The notes: generated from the letters alone by a model not told the origin. 64,000 nt of DNA from Stappia stellulata DSM 5886 (GCF_000423705.1 NZ_KE384082.1:1-64000); one strand, 5' to 3'; counted from the first letter of the stretch, positions 52,587 through 62,361 are shown. Numbers and translations: made by a program.

Positions 52587-54362
52587 ATGAAGCGTTACCC
52601 TCCGATTTCGTCCGCCCGCCGTCTGTTCTTCGCTGCCGGAGTGAGTGTCGCCGCCGCCGTGATGGCCCCTCCTCCGGTCGTCGCAAAGACCGATTCTCCG
52701 CAAATCGGCACGGAATTCGGCCTGCCGATGACCCTGAGCGGCAGCTATCTGTCGGGACGCCTTGCCGGACAGAACAACGACCTGGAAAACGCCGCCGCCT
52801 TTTTCGGCGAAGCGCTGGAGCAGGATCCGGGCAATCCCTATCTGCTTGACCGCACCTTCGTGCTGAAGCTTGCCAACGGCGACCTGGCCGAGGCACTTGC
52901 CCTGGCCGAACGTCTGTCGAGCGAGCAGCCGGACCACTTCATGGCGCAGCTCATGCTGGCGGTGGAAGCGCTTCGCGCGGGAAAGCCGGACCTCACCGAA
53001 ACCCTGCTCGCCGATGGCGGACGCGGCCCACTTGCCGTGCTGACCTCCGGCCTTGTCGCTGCCTGGGCGCTTGAGGAACGCGGCGAGACGGACGCCGCGC
53101 TCGCGCGCATCGCAAGTCTGGAGGGGCCGGACTGGTACACGGTTTTCGTCGCCTATCATTCCGCGCTGATCCAGGACCATGCGGGGCGCAACGAGGCAGC
53201 GCTGGAAAATCTCAAGTCCGCCTATGAGGCCGACCGTGGCGCCCTTCGGGTGATCGACGCCTATGCGCGGGCACTGGCGAAGAGCGGCGAACCCGGCAAG
53301 GCAATCGAGATTCTCGACCAGTATGATCTGATCCTGCCGGACCATCCGGTGCTCGTTGAGACCCGCGGGTTGATCGAAAGCGGACAAGACATCGGCCGGA
53401 TTGCGGAAACCGCGCGCGCCGGCGCGGCCGAGGTTCTCTATGGCCTGGGAGCAGCGCTTGGCCGAGACGGTGGCGAGGAACTTGCCGCGGTCTTCCTGCA
53501 GCTCTCCCTGCAACTCGACATCGATGCGGATGTCGCGGCCATCGCCCTCGCAGGTCTGTTCGACCGCCAGCAGAAATACGAGCGTTCGATCACGATCCTC
53601 AAGGGTATTCAGCCCTCCTCGCCGCTGAAGCGCGACGCGGAGATCCAGATCGGCATCAACTACAATGCACTGGACAAACTGGACGAATCGCGCGCGCACC
53701 TCGCCGCCCTCGTCGACAAGGATCCAGGCGATCTCGACGCCGTGACCGCGCTTGGCAACGTTCTGCGCTCGCACAAGCTGTTTGCCGAGGCCGACGAGAT
53801 CTATTCACGTGGCATCGACACGATTTCCGAACCTGAACTCAAGCACTGGGCATTGTTCTATTACCGTGGCATCTGCCGCGAGCGGCTGAAGAACTGGGGT
53901 CCGGCGGAAGCCGATTTCCGCCAGTCGCTCGCGCTTTCGCCCGAGCAGCCACTGGTGCTGAACTATCTGGGTTATTCCCTGGTCGACCGGGGGCTGAAAC
54001 TGGACGAAGCGCTCGACATGATCCGCAAGGCGGTGGAGTTACGCCCGCGCGACGGCTACATCGTCGACAGCCTTGGCTGGGCCTACTACAAGCTCGGCCG
54101 CTACGAGGAGGCCGTCGTCGAACTGGAAAAGGCGGTGGCGCTGCGCCCGGAAGATCCGATCATCAACGATCATCTCGGCGATGCCTACTGGAAGGTCGAT
54201 CGTCGGCTTGAGGCCCGCTTCCAGTGGAACCACGCCCGCGATCTGGAGCCGGAACCCGACGAATTGCCCAAGATCCTCGACAAGATCGAGAACGGACTGA
54301 GCGACGACGGCTCCATCCCGGCGGCGACCGTCGGGCAGGAGCTGCAGGAAAACGGCGGCTGA
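52587..54362 (+). CDS. Exported tetratricopeptide-repeat protein
   Basis: Protein of 591 aa with an N-terminal signal peptide ('ARRLFFAAGVSVAAAVMA') and about ten TPR-like helical pairs. The clearest are near the C-terminus: 'VLNYLGYSLVDRGLKLDEAL', 'IVDSLGWAYYKLGRYEEAVV', 'INDHLGDAYWKVDRRLEARF'. It is a likely scaffold in the periplasm or outer membrane; partners are unknown. The ATG at 52587 is preferred over 52539 because of the signal peptide. It precedes ispE by 10 bp. Confidence 0.87.
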   Translation: MKRYPPISSARRLFFAAGVSVAAAVMAPPPVVAKTDSPQIGTEFGLPMTLSGSYLSGRLAGQNNDLENAAAFFGEALEQDPGNPYLLDRTFVLKLANGDLAEALALAERLSSEQPDHFMAQLMLAVEALRAGKPDLTETLLADGGRGPLAVLTSGLVAAWALEERGETDAALARIASLEGPDWYTVFVAYHSALIQDHAGRNEAALENLKSAYEADRGALRVIDAYARALAKSGEPGKAIEILDQYDLILPDHPVLVETRGLIESGQDIGRIAETARAGAAEVLYGLGAALGRDGGEELAAVFLQLSLQLDIDADVAAIALAGLFDRQQKYERSITILKGIQPSSPLKRDAEIQIGINYNALDKLDESRAHLAALVDKDPGDLDAVTALGNVLRSHKLFAEADEIYSRGIDTISEPELKHWALFYYRGICRERLKNWGPAEADFRQSLALSPEQPLVLNYLGYSLVDRGLKLDEALDMIRKAVELRPRDGYIVDSLGWAYYKLGRYEEAVVELEKAVALRPEDPIINDHLGDAYWKVDRRLEARFQWNHARDLEPEPDELPKILDKIENGLSDDGSIPAATVGQELQENGG

Positions 54363-54372
54363 CGCGTCACGC

Positions 54373-55287
54373 ATGACCGAACCGCCAAGACCGACGGCGC
54401 ACGCTCGCCTGGCGCGGGCCAAGCTCAATTACGCCCTGCATGTCACCGGCCAGCGCGCCGACGGCTACCATCTTGTCGAGAGCCTCGCCGTCTTTCCCGC
54501 GATCGGCGACCGGGTGAGCCTGGCCCCGGCCGGGGCCGCGCCGGGCCTTTCGCTGTCCGGCCGATTTTCCGGCGATCTCGGTCCCTCCGGCTCCGGCGAA
54601 GACAATCTCGTCGTAAAAGCCGCCGCCTGCCTGGCACAGCACCTTGGCCGCGATGCGGACGCCGCGCTGGCGCTGAAGAAGGCCTTGCCCGTCGCCTCGG
54701 GAATCGGTGGCGGTTCCGCCGACGCCGCGGCGGCGCTGCGCCTGCTTCGCGACCTGTGGGCGCCGGAACTCGACGACACGATTCTTGCCGAACTGGCCGC
54801 GAAGCTCGGCGCGGACGTTCCCATGTGTCTTTTTTCCAAACCGGCGCGGATTGGCGGAATCGGCGAACTGGTGACCCCGCTCGCGCCCTTTCCCGCACAT
54901 GCCGTGGTGCTTGCAAACCCCGGCATCGCGGTTTCGACGCCGGAGGTCTTCAAAGCCCTGAAGACCAAGGCGAATGCGCCTCTCCCCGACCTTCCCCACG
55001 ATGGGTTTGGCGATCTCGCCGCCCTGTGCGCCTGGCTGGCAAGCACCCGCAACGATCTTGAGGAACCGGCCCGCGCCCTTGCACCGGATGTCGATGCGGT
55101 GCTTGCGGCGCTTGGCGCCTGTGCAGGCGCGCGGCTTGCACGCATGTCCGGGTCCGGCGCCACCTGCTTTGCCATCTTCGAGACGCTTCAGGACGCGCAG
55201 GCGGCGGAACACGCGCTGCACGCCGACCGTCCCGGCTGGTGGATCGCGGCGGCTCCGGTCGAGCGGATCGGCACACTCGCCGGCTGA
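54373..55287 (+). CDS. ispE: 4-diphosphocytidyl-2-C-methyl-D-erythritol kinase
   Basis: GHMP kinase of the MEP isoprenoid pathway, 304 aa. 'RAKLNYALHVTGQRADGYH' marks the N-terminus, the ATP loop is 'PVASGIGGGSADAAAALRLL', and 'ARMSGSGATCFAIF' the C-terminal motif. It lies 10 bp after the TPR gene and is likely co-transcribed. Polyprenyl diphosphate synthase, a later user of this pathway, is encoded 2 kb away. Confidence 0.96.
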   Translation: MTEPPRPTAHARLARAKLNYALHVTGQRADGYHLVESLAVFPAIGDRVSLAPAGAAPGLSLSGRFSGDLGPSGSGEDNLVVKAAACLAQHLGRDADAALALKKALPVASGIGGGSADAAAALRLLRDLWAPELDDTILAELAAKLGADVPMCLFSKPARIGGIGELVTPLAPFPAHAVVLANPGIAVSTPEVFKALKTKANAPLPDLPHDGFGDLAALCAWLASTRNDLEEPARALAPDVDAVLAALGACAGARLARMSGSGATCFAIFETLQDAQAAEHALHADRPGWWIAAAPVERIGTLAG

Positions 55288-55422
55288 CCCGTCGCAAATC
55301 CGCCGTTGCACGCCGCTTTTCGCGATGCGCGACAATGGGATGCTGACAAGACTGTGCTCAAGCGGCTATTGGTTCACCGCGATCCGGCACCGCACCGAGT
55401 TTCCATTCAGCAGGACATCCCG

Positions 55423-56307
55423 ATGAGCGCATTCGCCCTGACCGTCACATGCCGTTCGACCCGCGGCATCGTCGCAACCATCTCGACCTATCTGGCCGAG
55501 AGCGGCTGCAACATCACCGACAGCGCCCAGTTCGACGACCGCGAGACCGGCAACTTTTTCATGCGGGTCAGCTTCAACAGCGAAACGGGCACGACGCTGG
55601 AGCAATTGTCGGACGGGTTTGCCGAACGCGCGAAGCCGCTTGCGATGGACTATGCATTCCATGACGAGACGGCCCGCATGAAGGTGCTGATCATGGTGTC
55701 GCGTTTCGGCCATTGCCTCAACGACCTGCTCTACCGCTGGCGCATCGGAGCGCTGCCGATCGACATCGTCGGCGTGATCTCCAACCACCTCGACTACCAG
55801 AAGCTGGTGGTCAACCACGACATTCCGTTCCACTACATCAAGGTCACCAAGGCCAACAAGGCGGAGGCCGAGGCGCGCCAGATGGCGATCGTGGAGGAGA
55901 CAGGCGCCGAACTCATCGTGCTGGCGCGCTACATGCAGGTGCTGTCGTCGCGCATGTGCGAGGAAATGGCCGGACGCATCATCAACATCCACCATTCGTT
56001 CCTGCCGAGCTTCAAGGGGGCCAACCCCTACAAGCAGGCCTTCGTGCGCGGCGTGAAGCTGATCGGCGCAACCTCGCATTACGTCACCAGCGATCTCGAC
56101 GAAGGGCCGATCATCGAGCAGGACACGGTGCGCGTCACCCACGCCCAGTCGGCCGAGGATTACGTGTCGCTCGGCCGCGACGTGGAAAGCCAGGTTCTGG
56201 CACGCGCCATCCACGCGCATATCCACCGCCGCGTCTTCCTGAACGGCAACAAGACGGTGGTCTTCCCGGCAAGCCCGGGAAGCTTCGCCTCCGAGCGCAT
56301 GGGCTGA
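55423..56307 (+). CDS. purU: Formyltetrahydrofolate deformylase
   Basis: Hydrolyses 10-formyl-THF to THF and formate. It is 294 aa. An N-terminal ACT domain (~4-85, 'FALTVTCRSTRGIVATISTY') precedes the formyltransferase-like domain with 'VLARYMQVLSSRMCEEM' and 'NIHHSFLPSFKGANPYKQAF', containing the Asn-His pair; the catalytic Asp lies in 'VTSDLDEGPII'. It balances one-carbon pools. A perfect terminator follows. Confidence 0.96.
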   Translation: MSAFALTVTCRSTRGIVATISTYLAESGCNITDSAQFDDRETGNFFMRVSFNSETGTTLEQLSDGFAERAKPLAMDYAFHDETARMKVLIMVSRFGHCLNDLLYRWRIGALPIDIVGVISNHLDYQKLVVNHDIPFHYIKVTKANKAEAEARQMAIVEETGAELIVLARYMQVLSSRMCEEMAGRIINIHHSFLPSFKGANPYKQAFVRGVKLIGATSHYVTSDLDEGPIIEQDTVRVTHAQSAEDYVSLGRDVESQVLARAIHAHIHRRVFLNGNKTVVFPASPGSFASERMG

Positions 56308-56324
56308 GGCTTATCCCCGCACGC

Positions 56325-56365
56325 GCACAAAACGCGCCGCCGGTCTCCGGCGGCGCGTTTTGTGC
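56325..56365. terminator. Perfect bidirectional rho-independent terminator
   Basis: A 19-bp perfect stem (56325-56343 with 56347-56365) around a TCT loop. The GC core CGCGCCGCCGG is flanked by AAAA and TTTT on both sides, so it works in both directions between purU and the convergent polyprenyl synthase gene. Confidence 0.9.
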
Positions 56366-56428
56366 AATCTCGACAAGTTTTCGCGCAAATTCTGCAATTT
56401 CGGCATCAAGAATTGCCGATATTGCCGC

Positions 56429-57445
56429 TCAGTTCAGCCGCGCGATGCAGAAATCGACGGCCTCGCCCAGTGCCTCGCGATGCGGTCCGGCGGGCAGGCG
56501 CTCGAGCGCGGCGCGGGCCTCGTCGCCAAAGGCACGGGCGCGCGACACCGTATCGGCCAAGGCGCCGGTCGTCGTCATGATCGAAATGGCGCGGGCGAGA
56601 TCCTCGTCGCGCACGTCACGCTCCTCCAGGCAGCGCGTCCAGAACGCACGGTCGGACGCTTCGCCCCGGCGGATCGCGAGAATGACCGGCAGCGTGATCT
56701 TGCCTTCGCGCAGGTCGTCGCCGATGTCCTTGCCGAGATCGCTGGCCGAACCGCCGTAGTCGAGCGCGTCGTCGACAAGCTGGAACGCGAGGCCCAGCGC
56801 CATGCCGTAGTCGCGCGCCGCCGCACGGGCCTCGTCTCCGGCATCGGCCAGAACGGGCCCGACCTCGGCGGCGGCTGCAAACAGCGCCGCCGTCTTGGCC
56901 TCGATCACCTGCATGTAACGTTCTTCGGAGGTTGCGATGTCCTGCGCGGCCCCCAGCTGCATCACCTCGCCCTCGGCGATGACGGCGGAGGCGCTTGCCA
57001 GGATCCTGAGCGCCTCGAGCGACCCGACATCGACCATCATCTTGAAGGCCTGTCCGAGCAGATAATCGCCGACAAGAACGCTCGCCTGGTTGCCCCAGAG
57101 CTTGCGGGCGGCGAGCTTGCCGCGGCGCATGTCGCTTTCGTCGACGACATCGTCGTGCAGCAGCGTCGCCGTGTGCATGAACTCGACGCTGGCGGCAAGT
57201 CCGACATGGCCGTCGCCGGTGTAGCCGTAGAGATCCGCCATCGCGAGGGTGAGCATCGGACGCAGCCGCTTGCCACCGGAGGAAATCAGATGACGCGCGA
57301 TCTCCGGGATGAGGTCGACATTCGACCCCGCCTTGGAAAGGATCAGCTGATTGACAGCCTCCATGCCCGGCCCGGTCAGTTCGACCAGGTTCTGGATGCT
57401 TGCCGGTTCCGACCGGCTCTCGCGCAAGGGAACGACGGCGCCCAC
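56429..57445 (-). CDS. Long-chain polyprenyl diphosphate synthase (octaprenyl/decaprenyl type)
   Basis: Builds the ubiquinone side chain from isopentenyl diphosphate. It is 338 aa. The first Asp-rich motif is DDVVD at 98-102, with 'SSGGKRLRPMLTLAMADLY' before it, and the second is 'FQLVDDALDYGG' (D225, D226, D229). The start is a GTG at 57443-57445 with AGGAAAGG upstream. Chain length cannot be read from the sequence alone. Confidence 0.93.
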   Translation of the reverse strand: MGAVVPLRESRSEPASIQNLVELTGPGMEAVNQLILSKAGSNVDLIPEIARHLISSGGKRLRPMLTLAMADLYGYTGDGHVGLAASVEFMHTATLLHDDVVDESDMRRGKLAARKLWGNQASVLVGDYLLGQAFKMMVDVGSLEALRILASASAVIAEGEVMQLGAAQDIATSEERYMQVIEAKTAALFAAAAEVGPVLADAGDEARAAARDYGMALGLAFQLVDDALDYGGSASDLGKDIGDDLREGKITLPVILAIRRGEASDRAFWTRCLEERDVRDEDLARAISIMTTTGALADTVSRARAFGDEARAALERLPAGPHREALGEAVDFCIARLN

Positions 57446-57635
57446 GGTTAAAGACCTTTCCTGTTTCACGTTGCCGGGACAATAGGTCTGCCCCCGGCAT
57501 CCGGCAAGCCATCTTTCCGGCAACAGTGTGTTGAAAGATCTCCCGTGCCGGCACCAAGCGGGCGCTTGGGCGTCGCGGCCCCCGTTCATTTCCGTTAAGG
57601 TCCCCTTCCAGGATCGCACGACCCGAAGGCTTGCC

Positions 57636-57878
57636 ATGGTTCCCTTGCTTCGCACCAATGACGTGGTGCTCATTTCCTTTCTCGAAGCCCTGCTCAAGGA
57701 TGCCGGGATTCCGCATATCGTTCTGGACGGCAACATGAGCGTGGTCGAGGGCTCGCTCGGGATCATCGCCCGCCGGATCATGGTCGACGAGGACGACCGC
57801 CCGGCCGCCGTGCGGCTGATGATCGACGCCGGGCTGGAACACGAACTGGCACCGGAAAAAGGCCGCAAGCAGTCGTGA
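57636..57878 (+). CDS. DUF2007 family protein
   Basis: Small protein of 80 aa: 'VPLLRTNDVVLISFLEALLK', then 'DAGIPHIVLDGNMSVVEG' and 'RIMVDEDDRPAAVRLM', matching the DUF2007 signal-transducer-like family of unknown function. It is divergent from the polyprenyl synthase and its stop overlaps the GTG of the methyltransferase gene. Confidence 0.9.
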   Translation: MVPLLRTNDVVLISFLEALLKDAGIPHIVLDGNMSVVEGSLGIIARRIMVDEDDRPAAVRLMIDAGLEHELAPEKGRKQS

Positions 57879-58699
57879 GCGGGCAAGTGCCCCGACCCGA
57901 CGACATCCCGGCCGTGGGCCAGGCCGCGACGACGCGCGATGCCTTTCTCGGCGGACGGGTCCAGGTGCTGCAACCGGCGCGCGGCGGCGGACACCGCTCG
58001 GGGCTCGATGCCGTCTATCTGGCGGCAGCGGTTCCCGGTGACGTCACGGGCCATGTCATCGATCTGGGTTCCGGCGCGGGCGCGGCCGGCTTCTGCCTTG
58101 CTGCCCGTCTTGGCCAGGTGCGCGTCACGCTGGTCGACCGGGACAGGACGGCGCTCGCTCTTGCCCGCGGCGCGTTGGAACTGGCTGAAAACAGCGCCTT
58201 CGCGGACCGGGTTGCGGTGATGGAAGCCGACATCACGGCCCGGGGCAAGGACCGACATGCGGCGGGCCTCGTCCCGGCCCTCGCCGATCATGTCATCATG
58301 AACCCGCCCTATTATCTCGACGGCCAGGTCCGCATGTCGCCGGCGAACGCCCGCGCGGACGCGCATGTCCTGGACGCACGTGGCCTCGAACCCTGGGCGC
58401 GCACGGCAACCGACATCCTGCGCGACGGCGGGTCGCTGACCCTCGTCTTCCGCGCCGACGGCCTCGACCAGATCCTCACCGCATTGCACAGCCGGTTCGG
58501 AGCAATCGACGTGATCCCGCTCTACCCGCGCGCCGGCGCGCCCGCGACCCGCGTGCTCGTGCGCGCCCTGCGCGCCAGCCGTGCGCCCTTGCGCCTTCTG
58601 CCGGGCTTTGTCGTGCACGAAGGCGCCGGATCCCCGTTCACCGACCACGCCAGCGCAGTGATGCGCGACGGTGCGGGCCTGGTGATTCCGAGACGGTAA
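57875..58699 (+). CDS. N6-adenine methyltransferase, TrmN6-like (tRNA1-Val m6A37 type)
   Basis: SAM-dependent methyltransferase of 274 aa. Motif I is 'VIDLGSGAGAAGFCLAARL', acidic motif II 'VTLVDRDRTALALARGAL', and the catalytic NPPY is in 'HVIMNPPYYLDGQVR'. The 'RGGGHRSGLDAVYLAAA' start is typical of the TrmN6/YfiC group, which methylates A37 of tRNA-Val. It begins at a GTG inside the DUF2007 stop (GTGA). Confidence 0.88.
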   Translation: MSGQVPRPDDIPAVGQAATTRDAFLGGRVQVLQPARGGGHRSGLDAVYLAAAVPGDVTGHVIDLGSGAGAAGFCLAARLGQVRVTLVDRDRTALALARGALELAENSAFADRVAVMEADITARGKDRHAAGLVPALADHVIMNPPYYLDGQVRMSPANARADAHVLDARGLEPWARTATDILRDGGSLTLVFRADGLDQILTALHSRFGAIDVIPLYPRAGAPATRVLVRALRASRAPLRLLPGFVVHEGAGSPFTDHASAVMRDGAGLVIPRR

Positions 58700-58874
58700 G
58701 GGCCGGTCCCGTTGGCCGCACATCGAAAACGGTGCCCGCCTTGTCGAAGCGCCCTGTGCGCGCCACCTGACAATCGACGGCCAAGCTGATTATGATCGTG
58801 CAAAGTCCGGCGGTCGCAATCTCCAGGCGATGCGACCGCGCCGGGCACGGCAAGACAACACGCAGGGAGACCCG

Positions 58875-59810
58875 ATGACCTCGCAGCCGCTGCCAGACAC
58901 CATCGACGAGACTTTGAGCCTTCTGGAACAGGGAGGCTATGTCGGCGACCGCGCGCTGGCGACGGTCCTGCATCTCGCCCTGCGCATGAAGCGCCCGCTA
59001 TTCCTGGAAGGCGAAGCCGGCGTCGGCAAGACGGAGATCGCGAAAGTGCTCTCCGACGTGCTCGGCCGGGACCTGATCCGGCTGCAGTGCTACGAGGGCC
59101 TCGACGTTTCCACAGCCGTCTACGAATGGAACTATGCGGCCCAGATGGTGGAAATCCGGGTGTCGGAAGCCGCCGGCGACGCCAGCCACGACGACCTGTC
59201 GAAGAGCGTCTTCAGCGAGCAGTTCCTGATCAAGCGTCCCGTGCTTCAGGCTCTGAAGCCGTCGCTGAACGGGCCGCCGGTCTTCCTGATCGACGAACTC
59301 GACCGCGCCGACGAGGCCTTCGAGGCCTTCCTGCTGGAGGTGCTCGCCGACAACCAGGTGACGATTCCCGAGCTTGGCACGATCAAGGCGGAAGAGCCGC
59401 CGATCGTGATCATCACGACCAACCGGACCCGGGAGATCCACGACGCGCTGAAACGGCGCTGTCTCTACCACTGGGTCGATTACCCCACGGCCGAGCGCGA
59501 ACTGGAAATCATCCGGCGCAAGGTGCCCGGCGCCGATGCGCGTCTGGCGCAAGAGGTCGTTGCCTTCGTCCAGAAGCTCAGGGGGGACGAGGACCTGTTC
59601 AAACAGCCGGGCGTTGCCGAGACGCTGGACTGGGCGACCGCGCTGACGGAACTCAACGAAATCGCGCTCGATCCCGACATGGTCTCCGACACGCTCGGCG
59701 TCCTGTTGAAATACCAGGACGACATCGACCGGGTGCGCGGGTCGCGCGCCCGCCGGATCGTCGACGAGATCCGCCAGGACCTCGACCGCGAAGCCGCAAA
59801 GGCGGTTTGA
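58875..59810 (+). CDS. MoxR-family AAA ATPase
   Basis: AAA+ chaperone of 311 aa. Walker A is GEAGVGKTE (~46-54), Walker B is 'PPVFLIDELDRADEAFEAFL', and sensor residues follow in 'IIITTNRTREIHDALKRRC'. MoxR proteins help mature or insert metal centres in partner enzymes, working with VWA proteins like the next gene, 5 bp downstream. CoxD of CO dehydrogenase systems is a relative, but no cox genes are here. The ATG at 58875 follows GGGAGA. Confidence 0.93.
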   Translation: MTSQPLPDTIDETLSLLEQGGYVGDRALATVLHLALRMKRPLFLEGEAGVGKTEIAKVLSDVLGRDLIRLQCYEGLDVSTAVYEWNYAAQMVEIRVSEAAGDASHDDLSKSVFSEQFLIKRPVLQALKPSLNGPPVFLIDELDRADEAFEAFLLEVLADNQVTIPELGTIKAEEPPIVIITTNRTREIHDALKRRCLYHWVDYPTAERELEIIRRKVPGADARLAQEVVAFVQKLRGDEDLFKQPGVAETLDWATALTELNEIALDPDMVSDTLGVLLKYQDDIDRVRGSRARRIVDEIRQDLDREAAKAV

Positions 59811-59815
59811 GAAAT

Positions 59816-61072
59816 ATGACAGACAAAGGCACCGGAGAGGCACCCGGCGGCGCGGAAACCGCCGGGCGCATTGCCGACAACATCGTGCATTTCGCGCGCA
59901 CGCTGCGCCGCGCCGGCATGCCGGTCGGTCCGGCCAGCGTGGTCGATGCGGTGCGCGCCGTGGAGGTCGCCGGCATCCGCAACCGCGAGGACCTTTACTG
60001 GACGCTTCATTCCGTCTTCGTGCACAAGCGCGAGCAGCGCGCCGTCTTCGACGAGGCCTTTCGCATCTACTGGCGCTCGCGCGGGCTGGTGGAAAAGCTT
60101 CTCTCCATCCTCTCTCCCGTGGCGCCGGCGCGCAGCGAGCCGGACAAGCCGAAGGCAGCGCAGACACGGGTGGCACAGGCGTTTCAGGCCACCCGCGAAC
60201 GCGAGCAGCAGGAGCGCGAGGAACTGGAGATCGACGCGAGTTTCACCGTGTCGGGGCGCGAACTGCTGCAGCGCAAGGATTTCGCGCAGATGAACGCGGA
60301 GGAGCTGCGCGCGGCCACGGAAGCGCTCCGGCGCATGGTGCTTCCGATGGAAAAGATCCGCAGACGGCGTCTGATCGCGTCGAACCGGGGACGCATCGAC
60401 CCCAGGCGAAGCTTGCGCGCCTCACTCCGGACCGGCGGCGACATGATCGACCTGCGCCATCGCAAGCCGGACATGCGCCGCCCGCCCATCGTCGCGCTTT
60501 GCGACATTTCCGGCTCGATGAGCCAGTACACGCGGATCCTGCTGCATTTCCTGCATGCGCTGACGGAAGAGCGGCGCAACGTGCACACGTTCCTGTTCGG
60601 CACGCGGCTGACCAATGTGACGCGCCAGCTCAAGATGAAGGACCCGGACGAGGCGCTGGTCGCCTGTACCGACGGTGTGGAGGACTGGTCCGGCGGCACC
60701 CGGATCGCAACGGCCCTTGCCGATTTCAACAAGCACTGGTCGCGCCGCGTGCTGTCGGGCGGCCCGGTCGTGTTGCTGGTGACCGATGGGCTGGAACGCG
60801 AAACGGACGAGGATCTGGAGCGCGAGATCGACCGGCTGCACCGCTCGTGCCGGCGGCTGATCTGGCTCAACCCGCTGTTGCGGTTCGAGGGCTTCGAGGC
60901 CCGCGCCAAGGGCGTGCGCGCCATGCTCCCGCATGTCGATGAATTTCGCTCCGTTCATTCCCTGGATGCGGTGGAGGATCTGTGCCGGGCGCTGTCGGGG
61001 GCGCGCGGCTTCACCGAGGACGTCGACCCGCGCCGCTGGCTGCGTGCGGGAACGGCGCGAAAGGCAAGCTGA
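59816..61072 (+). CDS. VWA-domain (CoxE-like) protein
   Basis: Protein of 418 aa. An N-terminal helical region (~15-200) precedes a von Willebrand A domain with the MIDAS motif D-x-S-x-S at 230-234 ('LCDISGSMSQYT'), then 'GGTRIATALADFNKHW' and 'VLLVTDGLERE'. It is the expected partner of the MoxR ATPase upstream; the client is unknown. It starts 5 bp after that gene's stop. Confidence 0.92.
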   Translation: MTDKGTGEAPGGAETAGRIADNIVHFARTLRRAGMPVGPASVVDAVRAVEVAGIRNREDLYWTLHSVFVHKREQRAVFDEAFRIYWRSRGLVEKLLSILSPVAPARSEPDKPKAAQTRVAQAFQATREREQQEREELEIDASFTVSGRELLQRKDFAQMNAEELRAATEALRRMVLPMEKIRRRRLIASNRGRIDPRRSLRASLRTGGDMIDLRHRKPDMRRPPIVALCDISGSMSQYTRILLHFLHALTEERRNVHTFLFGTRLTNVTRQLKMKDPDEALVACTDGVEDWSGGTRIATALADFNKHWSRRVLSGGPVVLLVTDGLERETDEDLEREIDRLHRSCRRLIWLNPLLRFEGFEARAKGVRAMLPHVDEFRSVHSLDAVEDLCRALSGARGFTEDVDPRRWLRAGTARKAS

Positions 61073-61084
61073 AGCCGATCCGGT

Positions 61085-61804
61085 TCAGAAGAAGAGCCGC
61101 CAGATCAACGGCAGCAGGACGGCGGTCGCGACCGCGTTCAGCCCCATGGCGAGGCCGGAAAAGGCGCCCGCCGTCTCGTTGACCTGCAACGCGCGCGACG
61201 TGCCGATGCCGTGCGAGGCGACGCCGATGGCAAACCCGCGCGCGCGCCAATCCCTGACACCGATCAGATCGAGAACCAGCGGCCCGAAAGCGGCGCCGAG
61301 AATGCCGGTCAGGATGACGAGCACCGCGGTGAGCGACGGCAGTCCGCCCAGCGCCTCCGAAACGCCCATCGCGACCGGGGCGGTGACGGATTTGGGCGCA
61401 AGCGAGGCCAACGTCTCGCGCGAGGCATCGAGCGCCATCGCGACTCCCACCGCCGACACGGCTGCCGTGAGCGACCCGGCAAGCAGGCTTGCAAGGATCG
61501 CAAGCGCGGAACGGCGCACCTTTTCAAGCTGGCGATAGAGCGGGAGCGCGAGCGCCACGGTGGCCGGTCCAAGCAGGAAGTGGACGAATTGCGCCCCGTC
61601 GAAATAGGTCGCATAGGGCGTGCCGCTCACAAGCAGCAGTCCGGCGATCAGCGCCACCGCGATCAGCACCGGATTGACCAGCGGATGAAACCCGGCCTTG
61701 CGATAGAGCCAGAAGCCGGCCTGATAGGCGACAAGCGTCAGGGTGAGGGCGGCGAGCGGGCTTGCGGAGAGATAGACCCAGACCTCGTCAAGCGGCGCGG
61801 TCAT
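61085..61804 (-). CDS. LrgB/CidB family membrane protein
   Basis: Membrane protein of 239 aa with several hydrophobic helices. 'NPVLIAVALIAGLLLVSGTP', 'ATVALALPLYRQ' and 'IGVASHGIGTSRALQVNE' are typical of LrgB. These act with LrgA in holin/antiholin-like or pyruvate/glycolate transport roles. Its ATG overlaps the lrgA stop (ATGA). Confidence 0.93.
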   Translation of the reverse strand: MTAPLDEVWVYLSASPLAALTLTLVAYQAGFWLYRKAGFHPLVNPVLIAVALIAGLLLVSGTPYATYFDGAQFVHFLLGPATVALALPLYRQLEKVRRSALAILASLLAGSLTAAVSAVGVAMALDASRETLASLAPKSVTAPVAMGVSEALGGLPSLTAVLVILTGILGAAFGPLVLDLIGVRDWRARGFAIGVASHGIGTSRALQVNETAGAFSGLAMGLNAVATAVLLPLIWRLFF

Positions 61805-62193
61805 GCGCCGTCTCCCGCGCCACCGGAAGGAGCCGCGTCCACGTCGCTGTCGCCGTCCCTGCCCCGCAACGTCCAGCGCATGACGAGTGCGGTCACGGCG
61901 ATGGTCGCGAGCGTCGAGACAACGAGCGAGACGGAGATCGCCAGCCCCTCGCGCCCCAGAAGCCCCAGGTGCAGCACGACGCCGACGCCGGCCGGAACGA
62001 AGAGAAGCGCCAGGTTGCGCAGGAGCGCGTCGCCCGCCTGCGCCAGACCGGCCGAGGGGCCGCCCCGCACGACAAGGCCTGCAAACAGGAACACCATGCC
62101 AAGCACGGGACCCGGCACCGGCAGGCCGGTGGCGACGACAATCGCCTCTCCGGCAAGCTGACAGCACAGGATGATCGTCAATGCACCAAGCAT
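61801..62193 (-). CDS. LrgA/CidA family holin-like membrane protein
   Basis: Small four-helix membrane protein of 130 aa: 'ALTIILCCQLAGEAIVVATG', 'VPGPVLGMVFLFAGL' and 'LFVPAGVGVVLH' are the family landmarks. The ATG at 62191-62193 with GGGGG upstream is chosen over a TTG 54 bp earlier. It is coupled to lrgB. A hyperpolarised or metabolite-induced promoter is likely, but no regulator gene is adjacent. Confidence 0.92.
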   Translation of the reverse strand: MLGALTIILCCQLAGEAIVVATGLPVPGPVLGMVFLFAGLVVRGGPSAGLAQAGDALLRNLALLFVPAGVGVVLHLGLLGREGLAISVSLVVSTLATIAVTALVMRWTLRGRDGDSDVDAAPSGGAGDGA

Positions 62194-62289
62194 GAGGCCC
62201 CCGGATCTTTCGATGTATTCGCGATCCGACAGTGCCTCCTGCTGCAATCGGCGGCAAGCCGGGCGTTTTTTTCGGGATGCGGCCTTTCC

Positions 62290-62330
62290 AAAAAACGAAA
62301 GCCCCCGAGAGACAGGCTCCCGGGGGCTTC
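62290..62330 (-). terminator. Rho-independent terminator of the YeeE/YedE operon
   Basis: Stem AAGCCCCCG/CGGGGGCTT (62299-62307 with 62321-62329), extended by GAG/CTC; on the minus strand it is followed by a six-T run (62295-62290). It lies 32 bp after the second transporter gene. Confidence 0.88.
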
Positions 62331-62361
62331 GCTTTCCAGGCGGATCAGGCCTGAAAACGTC

